A DNA stretch of 23,114 bases, from positions 1 through 23,114 of the forward strand of contig CALSCR010003433.1 of assembly GCA_943704495.1 (NCBI GenBank). The letters are read 5' to 3'. The translations under genes were made by a program, and so were the position numbers. Origin of the DNA: Pigoraptor chileana (taxonomy: Eukaryota > Opisthokonta > Filasterea). Shown here in pieces: positions 9,076-20,875 of this stretch; the first letter of the stretch is position 1; each line of letters begins with the position of its first letter. The notes under the pieces are model-generated. The model did not search any database, was not told the DNA's origin, and saw nothing but the letters and a program-made list of their open reading frames with translations.

Positions 9076-12000
9076 ATGCAAACAACTCAGTTTTATGTTC
9101 CTCCGAGGGACCCAACGACAGGGAGGCCCTCCACAGCTGGGGATCGCACCCTCCGCACGTCCAATGCCGCCAAAGCAGGTGGTGAGTTCAGTGTCCAGTA
9201 ATTCAGAGACCACAACAACAGTAACAACAACACTATCAACGGCACACCAGCTTCCAACCATAGCTGAGATTTTTGCTCTGCGAATCATGCACCACATACT
9301 ATATTTTCATGTCAGTGGAATAATAGCTCAACATTAAGCGTTGATTGGCATTGTGCAGTTGGATCGCGACCAACATCGCGGCCTTCGACTGCTGGATCTG
9401 GGACGGCAGCGGCGCGGTTTCCCGGAGCAGCCATCCCGAAGACATCCACTTCGCGGCCCCAGACGGCAAGCAGCAAGAAAGGAGCCGCATCTTCAAGCTC
9501 TCCAGCCCGCCCTTCGACGGCACCGGCAGCATGGCGACCTCCCTCAACGAATCCTGTGCGTCCCGCGCCGGCTGTGCCTGCATCTCCGCCAAAAGAGCCG
9601 CGCTCTCCCTCCCGCGAAGCACCGATGAGCCCCCGCACGCGTGTGTTGGAAGAAGAGTACAGAATTCTGCGCCGCAAATACGAATATAACATTAAGGCTT
9701 TGTCGCAGATGACTGCGGATCGCATCGACGCTGACGAGCGTGCTCGACAATTGGAGGAGGGGTTTGAAAACTCGACGTACAACTATGGCCTCATCAAGTT
9801 TCACCACGACAGGCTCCGCCGCGGGCAAAAGTCCATTTCGGAGGATGTTTTACGGAGCATGCTCAAGCCCGTGCACGACGGAGAGAACCTTCTTGCATCC
9901 ATTCAGTCGCGCGATTTCGACCAATCATCATCGGGGGTGAAGGAAGGAATGCAACGCGGGGCCGTTGGCAATGATGATGAATTGTCCGACGAGGAGGAAA
10001 TGGAGGCAAAGGCGCTTGCAGACAAGTACCTTCGAGCTGATGCCGAGATTGAATTGGTCGGCAGCGGTGGTTCGTCCCCGGATGACAACTATGACGCGAA
10101 CGCCGACGCCGAAGAACGCCACGAGCGGACGCAGACTGAGACGGAAGAAGCCCGCCGCGACATACGCCGGATGGATTCTCCGTACGCCGGTAAGTTAGGG
10201 TCCGCCGGGAGCTCTCCAAAGAGTGCCCGTAGGGTGTGGACGGCAGCTGATGACTACTCCACCCAAGGGTCGGAGGATATCCAGGGTGTGTCGACCCGGT
10301 GGAACGCTGACGCCGACCGCGCGCTTGAGCAGGCTTGGAAGCGTCGCATGTTGATTGAGCCCGAGGTTGAAGAGCCTGACGCAGCATATCCGGATGACGA
10401 TGACATTGAAGACGGTGTGTATGCTGATAGCCGCGGTAACAGCCGTGCTGGGAGCAGGGTGCAGTTTACGAGAAAGGGGCATTTGCAGTCGGCACGGGAC
10501 GACAGCGACGAGGAGGAGTACGGGGATGAGGGCTTTGCCACGCAGGCGCCACAACGTAGCATTACTCCCGGGGATGTAGAGGACGGGTGCTACGAATATA
10601 GTGAGGGTGGTGACGTTGATACTCGGCGGGAAGATGATGATGAAGATGATGATGAAGCAGACGCGGATGAGAACAACGACGATGGAGAGGGCGCTGCGCT
10701 GACTGAGGACGACCTCCGCAGCAGTGCGCCGTCGAGCCCCTCGCGCACACCTGCACGTCCGAGTAGTAGGGGAAGCGGGGGCGTTCTGAAGAATGAGAGT
10801 CTTCTTGACCGATCTGCAGAGAAGATCAGTCGCATGTGGGAGGACTTCGCTGTCGAGTCGTACGAGCCCAAAGTGGTCACGCGGGCGCGACCAGCAGAGC
10901 GCGCCAAAGGCGAGCAGAGGCCTCGTCACACTGTTCCCGAGCCATTTCAGTTTCACTACCGCCCACGCGTCCACACACGCTCTGAGAGAATGATGGAAGA
11001 TGAACTCACCAAGAAGCGGGTGGAGGAGGAGGCGCTTGTCAAAAGGACGGGCGCGTTTCGTGCGAATCCGCTGCCGGCAACGACGTTGTTGCCAATGTAT
11101 GAGCAAATGGAAGTGGAGAAGGAGCGCAGACGGGAGGAAATTCGGCGCCAAACCCACGAAAAGCTCGCCGCGACGCAAAAGCCGTTCAGCTTTTACGAGA
11201 GGGACGTTGCGAATCGCGAGCACCGCCTGTCTCAGCGACCTCCAACGCCGCCGTACCCAAAGCCCGTCTTCAAAGCGCAGCCGCCGCCGCCTAGTGTCAC
11301 CCATCCGAAGGAGTCGTACGAGGCGAGGGTGGCCGAGGAGGAGGCGCTGAGGCAGCTGCGTATCCGCCGGCGTGCGCAAGAGCTCATGCTGCAGGCATCG
11401 CTGCCGAGCAACATGCTTTACGATCGACTTGCAGACACGCACGAGAGGCGAAAAGTGTTTGCGGAGCGTGAACAGCGCGCCTTTTTCACACAGGATCATA
11501 CGTTTCATCCGTGGACGCATGGCGATCCGCCCGATTTCGAGCTGCTCAATTCCAAGATCGACAAAGAGTTGCACGTGCGGAAGGAAGAGAACAAGCGGCG
11601 GTCGACCGTCATGAGACCATTTGAGCTGCGCACGGAGCGCATTCCGTCACGGAAGGACGCCGTCTACGAGGACGTCCTTCTCGACGAAATGAAGCTCAAG
11701 GAGACACGGTGGCCTTTCACAATGTCGCGACGTCCGCCTGTTTCGGGACAGGTTGCAGCAACGCCTCCGCCCGCAAAGCCAACGCGCATGACGAAAGCAA
11801 GCAAGATGAGGGAGAATGTTGTCCGACGGTCGCTCCGTGATGAGGAGTATGAGCGACAGAGGGAAGCACGGACCAGGCAGCTTGAAGCCGAGCGCCTTCG
11901 CATGCTCACTGGCCAAGTGGTGCGACGCGTTGCCGCCAAGGACATTGGCAAGAAGAGGGAAGACGATCGCATACGCAAGGTTGCCGTGTTCCGCGCGAAC

Positions 12001-12978
12001 GACCGGCGGCGCCAGGAAGAGTACCAGCGCCAGCTCGAGGAGATTGAGACGCGGACGTCGCAGCGGCCGCTGATATTTGAGCGCCCGTCTGAGGTTGATG
12101 CGCGCAAGGCCGTTGAGCGTAGGTTGGAGGCGGCGTTGGCGGAAGCGGGGCTGTCTGCAAAGGAAATCCGTGACATTAGGCAGTACTTGGGTCCCACCGG
12201 AAAAATAGACGACGTTGAGGGGCTCTTTCGGCGCGAAAAGGGGCGGTCGGTTGCATACGATCCGACGCGGTATTCGGACGCTGGGGACAGTTCGCATCTT
12301 GACGATGCGTCTGACGAGGGCTCTCTGGAGCAACGGCTGTGGACTAAATCGCCCGCGAGTGCGCGCAAGCAGCACTTGGACGATGGCGACAGCGAGCTTG
12401 CGATGAGCGGCGGGACGTATGAAAGCGCCACTGCGACGACGGAGCAATCTTCTGCAAGTGCGAGTGCGAGTCACAGGCGTGGCGGATCATCGTCTGTGGA
12501 CAAAGCAAGGAGCGTATCGACTTTGTCTTCACAGAAATCGGGGGGCGTCCAAACACAGCGTGGCAAGGAGGCGTATGCACGAGATGATGATCGCTCCGAG
12601 TCGACCGCCGATGTTCGTTCCGAGTCGATTGCGGCGGGAAGTGTCAGTGACATTCGCAGCAGCGTCCGCAGCAATGTGAGTAACCTCCGAAGCAACAATA
12701 GCAACAACAGCAACAACAACAGCAGCAACATCCGCAGCCACAACAGCAACAACAGCAACAACATAAGTAACAACATTGATGCTCAGGGGCGCCATAAATC
12801 TGCCGTCGCCGAACTCCACGAGCAGAGCCGTTCGGAAGACGAGGGCAAGTACAGCGACGATTATGAAAGCCCTGGCGAGACGACAGTGACCGGCAGTGAC
12901 GTGTCTGAGCATGTGTCGGAGCGATTGGACTCGGAAGACGATTCGCAGGGGCCTGGCGACGGCCATTCATCGCATTAA
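9076..12978 (+). CDS. FAM161-domain centriole/basal-body protein, long form
   Basis: Family role: FAM161A/B are microtubule-binding coiled-coil proteins of the centriole inner wall and ciliary base. Two exons, 9076-9181 and 9359-12978, join phase 1 (GTGAGT donor, TGTGCAG acceptor) across AAKAG-VGSRPTSRPSTAG. The product is 1241 aa. Order: low-complexity Pro/Ser/Thr-rich N terminus with two RPSTAG motifs (1-125); a short helix (about 131-195, VLEEEYRILRRKYEYN); a long acidic, disordered region with an Asp/Glu run near 460; the FAM161 region (about 560-970) with PEPFQFHYRPR, FRANPLPATTLLPMYEQM, KPFSFYERD, PLIFERPSEVDARKAVERRLEAAL and long Arg/Glu-rich coiled coil; then a Ser/Asn-rich tail. The start at 9076 is preferred because the frame is open and the second exon has no Met before the coding region begins; the next in-frame Met falls after about 120 residues of coherent sequence. 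It is longer than animal FAM161A/B because of the N-terminal extension and tail. Confidence 0.85.
12685..12778 (+). repeat. Coding AAC/AGC trinucleotide repeat in FAM161 gene
   Basis: Imperfect AAC and AGC units encode an Asn/Ser-rich stretch (about residues 1145-1175) in the C-terminal tail. It stays in frame and is probably length-variable and disordered. Confidence 0.85.
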
Positions 12979-14109
12979 GGGCTCGGTTCCATTCTGTGAG
13001 CCTCCGTTCTTCGTTGGTTGTTGTTTTGTTCCTTGCATATGACTCTCAAAAGCAGCTGAATTGCGTTTGTCGTTGCGTTTGTGCGTTTGCGTGCGTGTCG
13101 TATTCCGTTCTTAAGCATACATACGATTGTGTAGATGACTGTGCCTTTCCTATTGACTTGAGAGAGGAAATGGCCATTGTTTTATTTGTGTCCTTCCAGC
13201 ATAGCCGAATTATAATATAATAGTTGTGAACTGCCCACCATCATCAATGCACCCCCGTATGTTAGTAAATTTTTGAAATAGGGTCTACTTTTCGCACAGC
13301 CTGAATTTTTCGCGCGCAAAATCGACAGCGGCATCCGGGGCAGTACGACCCGCAGCCCACATATTGAAAGTGGTGCGCCGATTTGGCCTCTTTTCACGAC
13401 AAATCCAAATTATGAGCCCCGGTCGAAATGCCCTAATTGAGCTCCACTGAATTTTTTCTTTCTTCCGCCTCACTCTTTTTTTTTCTCTCTCTCTCTTTCT
13501 CTCTTTTCTGGAGTCACAGCGAAAAACGTGACGTGCCTGCCCGTCTGCTTCACTGTACTGCTGTGCCCACACAGAATTTTCCCACATGCACTGCGCGCAT
13601 CTTTTGACACTATACGCTCCACCCAATCCGACCCCAGGTTGAGCTTTGAGACACGTTGGGCGAAGGGTGGTCTGTAGTAATATATGTTGGTTGTGGAATC
13701 GAATTATTCGGTTACTGCATTCGTGTGCCCCGTGCGCGCTTTTCAGGGCATCTTTTTTTTATCGCATATGACGTTACTGTACGCAATTTGTTAACGGCGA
13801 CGATTTTACAGACGACCATAGCTTCTTTGACTTCAGTGAGAGGATCACAAACCACGTTCTTCACACTGCGCATCCATTCGCCGCCTATGCAGTTGTGGAG
13901 TGGATTTAGTGTGGTTCGGTAGGTATTGCGCCATTTTTGCACGTGTGCAGTAGGCGTGAGTCACGCAGAAAGAGGATCATACATTAGCTTTGTGTGTTAA
14001 TTTGCAGCTCTCGTTTTGTCTTGCAGTTCTGGCGCGCTGTAAAGCCTCGTTGAATCGAGGGGAATAATTCCACTTTGATCGTTGCTCTGCGGAGCTTTCA
14101 TCCACCGAA
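12979..14109. other. Intergenic region, FAM161 3' flank and exportin-1 5' flank
   Basis: No gene recognised. It holds an AT-rich TATAATATAATA patch near 13211-13222, a pyrimidine tract (T and CT runs, about 13447-13508), and open frames on the minus strand (13182-13397, 13285-13626, 13712-13942) with protein-like composition but no recognised family and no coherent splicing. The 5' leader of exportin-1 includes one copy of a 26-bp repeat (see 14051). Confidence 0.45.
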
Positions 14110-14270
14110 ATGGATCGTGTCAAGCAGACGCTGCTGGACTTCAGCCAGCCGATCGACGTTCCGACTCTCGATGCGGTCGTGAGGGTCATGATGGAGGGCT
14201 CTGGCAAAGAGGTGGGAGCTGGGAGCTTCCGTTTTTTCCTTGCGTGAATCGAGGGGAGCAGTTCCACTTT
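14051..14270 (+). repeat. Pair of 26-bp direct repeats flanking exportin-1 exon 1
   Basis: Copy 1 at 14051-14076 (5' leader) and copy 2 at 14245-14270 (intron 1) both read TGAATCGAGGGGA, a variable 4-base core, then TTCCACTTT. They differ at three of 26 positions, all transitions. The copies are 194 bp apart and bracket exon 1. Copy 1 contains the palindrome GGAATAATTCC; copy 2 does not. Function unknown; it may be a decayed partial duplication or a shared protein-binding site. Confidence 0.8.
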
Positions 14271-17200
14271 TTGGATGACCAGCTTTCGTATAGATTAACA
14301 TCCGCGCAGATCCCAGTACCATTGAGCTATGGGCCACTTTGATGCTTGCACCTTGCTTAGATTCCTTGTTCCTTCTCTACTGTCGTATTGCAGCATGCCG
14401 AGGTAAACTCCATTCTTACAGCTTTTAAACAACATCCCGAGGCGTGGATGCGGGTCGATCGCATCTTGGAGCTATCCCAATACGAGTTCACACGGGTATG
14501 CTCTCGGTCCTCTCATCTGCATTAATTTTAGCTCACCATGAGTCAACCGTTCTTTGTATTCCGACAATTGACTGGTTTTTGCGTTGTGCTTGCTGTTTGT
14601 AGTTTTTCGGGTTGCAGGTACTTGAAGAGGCCATCGCGACGCGGTGGAACGTGATGCCGCGCGAGCAATGTGAAGGTGCGTTGATGAAGCTGGCATAACA
14701 TCGGGCATTTGCCGTCCTTTATTTGAAACGCACTTGTGTGAGTAAGTACAAGACGGTTTGGATAATGCCACTGCATGAGGTTTGGTATTGACTTGCCGCG
14801 TCTCGCTTTGCAGGAATCAAGGGCTATATCGTCTCGATGATCATTAAGATCAGCGCGGAGGAGGCAGAAGCGGCGCGACAACGGTTGTTTCTCCTCAAGC
14901 TTGACAAGGTTCTTGTACAGGTTTGTGATCATTGTGTTTGTTGTGCTGTTCTTTTGTTTGTTGTGTGCCTTTTGTTGGCGATTTTTGGGCTATTGTCCCT
15001 TCACATTACCTCGTTGTTATTTCAAGCCAAACTTATTTAATGAGATGAGTGTGCATGCGTGCGTTCGTGGCGCAGATATTGAAGCATGAATGGCCGCAAA
15101 ACTGGCCGACTTTCATTTCGGATATCGTGGGTGCGAGTAAGACAAACGAGTCGCTCTGTGAGAACAACATGCGCATCCTTCAACTTCTCAGGTAAAGCTT
15201 CGCATATATGCCCCATGTGTGACTGCAATCTCCTTCACTTATGCATCTGCACACATTTCCTAGGATATGTGCCCATTTGAATTCTGTTTGGGAATGGTGG
15301 TCAATGGATGAGCGCTCGCACTGCCTTGGAATGGACTTAAATTACTAGATGTCGTTGACAACTCATTGTGGTTCAGTCGTGGCTGTGCCAGCAAGGACTC
15401 TCTTTTCGACGCACTGCCTCGATGATATGACATTGACTCCGCACATTCATGTTGTGATTCGCAGCGAGGACGTGTTCGACTATAGCGCCACAGAGATGAC
15501 ACAGGCAAAGGCACGACGACTGAAGGACACAATGTGCGACGAGTTTGTGAAGTTGTTTGACCTCTGCGTGTTTGTGTTGGAGATGTCGAGCAAGGTTTCT
15601 TTGGTGTCCGCAACCCTCGATACGCTCCTCCGCTTCCTCAACTGGATTCCGCTGGGCTACATATTCGAGACCAACATCATCGAGACGCTTGTTTGCACGG
15701 TATGTGCTTTGCCTGCTTATGCTCCGCACATTGCCTAGTTTTTGGACCTAATTATGGAATAAGGTCATGCCCAATGCACTGACTTGAATCCTTATTCTGA
15801 CGTGATCGTCCCTGCTTCACTCCAACTGTGCCCTCATCTCTGTTGTTCGTTTGCCGCACCTGAAATGGCACCGTGCAGTTCCTCAAGGTCAGCATGTTCC
15901 GAAACATCGCACTCAAGTGCCTGACGGAAATTGCGTCGCTCCAAATCGGCGGACAGTACGAGGAGAAATTTGTGGCTATGTTCACCTCGTCGATAGAGGT
16001 CATCAAGGGCCTTCTCGGCCACGACACGAACATTCGCGAGGCGTACCGCGTCGGCTCTGACGACGACCAGCTGTTTGTCCACAACCTCAGCCTTTATCTC
16101 ACGGCGTTTCTGAAGGAGCATTCAAAGACCATCGAGGCTGGCCAGACGCCCCTCCGCGAGTTGCTGTTGTTGGCACACAGTTATCTCGTTAGCATTTCAG
16201 AGGTCGACGATACGGAGACGTTCAAGATTTGTCTCGAGTACTGGATCTGGCTGACGTCGGGTCTTTACAACGAGCAGCCTTACACGATGTCGACTGTGAC
16301 GGCGCACCAGATGTATGCTATGCCACGGTCGTCTGGCATGGGTGGTACCCCCAGGCGGCGCGATTTCTACGCGGGTATTTTGTCGCGAGTGCGGCTGGTT
16401 ATGATCTCGAAGATGGCCAAGCCAGAGGAGGTGCTTGTCGTCGAGAACGAGCAGGGTGAGGTCGTGCGGGAGCACATGAAGGACACGGACGCAATCACGA
16501 TGTACAAAAACATGCGCGAGTGCCTCGTTTATCTGACCCACTTGGACTATCTCGACACTGAGAAACTAATGACCAAAAAGCTCGAGAGGCAAGTGGACGA
16601 TTCCGAATGGAGCTGGAAGAATCTCAACACGTTGTGCTGGGCGATCGGATCGATCAGCGGTGCGATGGCGGAGGAAGACGAGAAGCGATTTTTGGTGAAC
16701 GTGATCAAGGATCTGTTGGGATTGTGCGAAAAGAAGCGTGGCAAGGACAACAAGGCTGTGATTGCGTCGAACATTATGTACATTGTTGGGCAGTATCCTC
16801 GCTTTTTGCGTGCGCACTGGAAGTTCCTCAAGACGGTCATCAACAAACTGTTTGAGTTTATGCACGAGACGCACGACGGTGTGCAGGACATGGCGTGCGA
16901 TACGTTCATCAAGATTGCGCAAAAGTGCCGCCGCCACTTTGTTACCGTCCAGGTCGGCGAGGTGTGTCCGTTTGTGGAGGAGATTATCACGACGATGCCG
17001 ACGATTGTGTGCGACCTTCAGCCGCTTCAGATTCACACGTTTTACGAGGCGGTTGGGCACATGATCGGTGCACAGAGCGATGCGCTGTTGCGGGAGCGGT
17101 GGATTGAGCAGTTCATGCACATGCCCAATCAAATTTGGGAGAGCATTGTGGACGACGCGCGCAACAACCCGAGCGTCCTGGAGAATCTCGATCGCGTGCG

Positions 17201-19826
17201 GCAGCTGTCGAACATATTGAAGATCAACATTCGCGCGTGCACGTCGATTGGACACGCCTTTGTTTCGCAGCTCGCGCGCATCTATTACGACATGCTCAAC
17301 GTGTACAAGTGCGTCAGCGAAATTGTCTCAATGGCGATTTCATCACACGGTGAGATTTTGCGTTGTTATGTTTTTGTTTGTGCTCGTGCTTAGGATTGTT
17401 TTGAATGTTGGGATTGTTTTGAATGTTGTCTTTTCTCCTTTCTTGTCGTCCTGTTGACTCTGATTTCCCTCGAATGATCTCACAAAGTGCTTATATGTTC
17501 GGTGTGGGGTGTAAGTATCTGGCAGTGGGGAAGTTTTAGTGGGACGCGAACCAATGAGGATCTCAACACCTCGACGCATGCATACGCGCACAATTCTCAC
17601 TCAGCCTCGTGCCCCTACCAATCCGTTCTGCGAATCGCAGGCGAGACTGCAACGCGGATGCCGATTTGCAAGGCCATATTTGGCGTGAAGAAGGACACCC
17701 TCAAGCTCATTGAGACGTGGGTGACGCGATCGGAGGATCCCGCGGTTGTCATGGAGAAGTTTTTGCCGCCGCTGTTTGATGCCGTCTTGAACGATTACCA
17801 GCGCAACATTCCGCAGGCGCGCGAGCCCGAGGTGCTCTTTGTGCTCGCATCGATCATTAACAAGCTGAAGGTATATACATATATACATGTGTGTATATAT
17901 ATATATATTTGTGTGTGTGTGTTTGTGTGCGGAATGTGAGTCTTCGGTTTACTGCGCTCAAGTTGAATGTTTCTTTCGATCAATTCTGCATTTAAAAAAA
18001 AGTTGTGTGTTGTTTGGGTTATGTACCGTGCTTTTCCCCGTTTCTCACTGTGTGTCCTCTGCTCGCGTATCTTTTAATCTATGGCGGCGTTACAGAACCA
18101 CATCACACCGAACGTCCCCATGATCTTCAACGCCGTGTTTGGCTGCACGCTGGACATGATCAACAAGGATTTCGAGGTCTTCCCCGAGCACCGCACCAAC
18201 TTTTTCCTCCTGCTCGAGGCGCTCACACGAAACTGCTTTGCAGGTGAGAGCTGCGCCGTGTGCCCTTCTTTGTCCGAATGCCGTTTATTTTTGTTATGTT
18301 GTCATGTTCCAGACAATTTTGTCACGCGGGAAATTTGCGAGGAGGAGCGATGGGAGACAAACACGGAATGCCACTTCACAAATGGCACAAATGCATCCTT
18401 TAAGCCCAACGCTTTTTCATGTGGCTCACAGTCTTGTCCCCCATCTTTTGCGTGTTTGATCAACCCCAGCCTTCTTCATGATCCCACCGGATCAGTTCAA
18501 GCTCGTTATCGACTCTATTGTGTGGGCCTTCCGCCACACGATGCGCAATGTGGCAGAGACCGGCCTCGTGGTTCTCTATGAGCTTTTGCAGAACGTGAAT
18601 CAGGGCGATGTGACGATTGCGCAGATGTTCTTCCAAACCTATCTTCTTCAAGTGATGCAGCACATGTTTGCAGTGCTTACCGACATGCAGCACAAGGCCG
18701 GTGGGTTGGACATCAATACAATCGAAATCGTGCGTGTGTGTTGTGTGTGCGTGTGTGTTAGTGTCCGGGCAAATGGCTGAACTCGTCATGAATGGTGGGC
18801 GTGTCTCGTGTGGCGCATGCTGATATCTGTATCGTGCATCCCACTGTTGCTGCCGACAATAACAAACAACGATCCTTTGTTCAATCCATCGATACATTAA
18901 CAAAACAGGGTTCAAGATGCATGCGACGATCCTGGCGCACTGCTTTTACCTCGTGGAATCGGGCCGCGTGACAGTCCCTCTGTACGATTCGATCCTGCCG
19001 CGTCTGCCCAGCATTAGCAATTCACAGTATCTCCGCGATTTTGTTGCGCGATTACTGTCGGGGGCCTTCCCTCACCTCACACCGTGGGTGTTGTGTTTTC
19101 CCTCCCTAATCTCTGTCTTAGTTTTCCTCCTCTGCCTCGTCTCTGTGTGTGAGCGCGTACACTGTTGTTTATCTCTGCTGTTTAACGATGCGAAAATGTG
19201 TTATTCTTTGTGTCTGCTTGCTTCTAGGCGAGATTCGCAACGCAGAGCGATATGTGTGTTTTATCGTTTACCCCCCCCCCCCCCCCGACTGTTGATTAAC
19301 ACACCTTCCATCCCCCATACACCACCGCCAATCCACGCAAATTCAGAATTCAAATTGAGGCATCAGTGAATGGCATGGCACAGCTCTGCCAGGACCTTCC
19401 GTCGTTCAAGAAGCACCTGCGCGACTTCCTGGTGCAGATCAAGGTGCGTGCTAACTCGCCGATGCTGAGTGCTGATGAAAGTCACATTTTTCTCTTGCAC
19501 TTTGCACTCCGCACTTGGGTGGTTCGCACGCTTTCTTTCCCCTCTCCCTCAGAGTGGATACACTGACTTCGAATCTTACATCTCCGTCTCTCCGTCTCTC
19601 CCGCTCCCTCCCTCCACACATCACCCACACCACGCCACGCCATGATCTACAACAACAACAATTCGAACCGCATCCACAGGAGTTTGCTGGCCAGGATAAC
19701 CGCGATCTCTTCCTCGAGGAGACGGAGAATGACCGCAACCGCGAAATTGAGGAGAAGCGAAAAGCTCAGCTTGCAATCCCCGGTCTTCTCAATCCATTCG
19801 ACCGCCCGGAGGAGATGGCAGACTAA
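14110..19826 (+). CDS. XPO1: Exportin-1 (CRM1), complete
   Basis: RanGTP-dependent nuclear export receptor for leucine-rich NES cargoes, made of HEAT repeats. Thirteen exons: 14110-14211, 14394-14495, 14603-14675, 14814-14920, 15076-15191, 15465-15699, 15879-17349, 17641-17870, 18096-18243, 18470-18700, 18909-19083, 19347-19443, 19680-19826. They total 3234 nt and 1077 aa (human 1071). Markers in order: LLDFSQ near the start; [48 protein letters not shown]-like block ([13 protein letters not shown]); [11 protein letters not shown]; the NES-groove block [59 protein letters not shown]; and a C-terminal EEMAD. Cys528 is at exactly the human position of the leptomycin B target. Exon 7 is unusually long (1471 nt) and holds most of the HEAT core. 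The ATG at 14110 (GAAATGG) starts just before the conserved N terminus. Convergent with the ABCF3 gene. Confidence 0.97.
17871..17933. repeat. (TA)n/(TG)n tract in exportin-1 intron 8
   Basis: The intron begins GTATAT and continues as TA repeats and then TG repeats on the sense strand. Confidence 0.85.
19271..19286. repeat. 16-bp C homopolymer in exportin-1 intron 11
   Basis: An uninterrupted run of 16 C, about 60 bp upstream of the exon 12 acceptor. It could be misread in length by sequencing. Confidence 0.9.
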
Positions 19827-20875
19827 GTGCGGTCACGCGTCGCCGTCGTTTTCTTTTGTTGAGTGGCGGGAGTCCATGGGCATGGACCCTAAGACTGGCT
19901 TGAGTTGCTCATCAGATGCCGCTTGTGATATGCCCGTTGCGGTATACGCCGTTTGCGTCTGTCACTATTCGGACTGCGGGGAATCGTATCGGGACAGTAT
20001 GCCCATCTATGTCGCTCTGTCGATGCCAGTCTGTGGGCCGTGCGTCGCTACTTCGTATGGACATGTTGCGTCTTTGTCTGTTTTTACTTTGTTTCTGCTG
20101 CGGTGCGCCTGCGTGCGTGCGTGCGTTTTTTCTCCTCTTGTTCTTTGGTTGGGTTGTTTGTTTTTGTGTCTGTGTGGGCGCTGTCGGGGCTGCCTGGTGT
20201 GATCGATTGATGGCTTGTCGCGCGTGCATCTTGAGAGTTTGCGCTGGGGTTGAACTGGGAACGTGTGCGGAAGGCGGGTCCCGTGGGGACATGCGTGTGT
20301 TTGTGTGCAGTGGGTTAACGCCGACGCCGTGGCGCATTCCCTTAGGTGTCGTCTGTATGGAATAATGAAGATGAGACGCCGACCAATCCGACGCCATGTT
20401 CTAACAGGGTCCCGATGGGCTGGAGGCACATTATAGTGTGGTGGGCATCGAAGGTACAGTATAACCCATGGTGGGCATGCGTGATAGAGATGGACCCACC
20501 CGCCAAATACTGCTGCCGCTCCCTCTTTTTCACAAACAGGGTGATTCAGTCAACAAATACAAAAAGAAACGACCAGACGTACTTGCCGGTGCCCTAATTG
20601 AAAGTATGTGTTTTCTCAAACAAACCGCAAACAAACGCAAGTCCACTTTTGGTTGTTTAAACACATATCAGTCCTTCCCGACATTAGAGAGCACAGAGCG
20701 AAAGAGTGATAATTTCGGATGAATCGAGCGGTAGGCAACACAATAGAAGCACATGACATTTGACAGCGACGTGCCCGCATCTTCCTTTGGTCGGACGACA
20801 TGCAGTATGCAGTCAAACACACAACGCGGTCAGAAACACCGACAACAACACAGCCGTCTGCATGCTCGCTGGCCC
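19827..20875. other. Convergent intergenic region, exportin-1 / ABCF3
   Basis: About 1 kb between two converging stop codons, with no recognised gene. Open frames on both strands are Cys- and Val-rich readings of TG-type sequence. A 7-bp-arm hairpin GTCCATG/CATGGAC lies about 45 bp after the exportin-1 stop. No AATAAA was noticed near either stop. Confidence 0.5.

Noticed and set aside
13182-13942. Minus-strand frames (for example YFKNLLTYGGALMMVGSS) vaguely like an MPV17-type membrane segment
   Set aside because: The frames cannot be joined with plausible splice sites, and the expected downstream family motifs are absent.
14051-14076. GGAATAATTCC palindrome considered as a second transposon end
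   Set aside because: The second 26-bp copy lacks the palindrome, and no target-site duplication flanks either copy.
19642-20202. 186-codon plus-strand frame overlapping the last exportin-1 exon
   Set aside because: It is out of frame with the conserved exportin-1 C terminus and mostly reads 3' flank.
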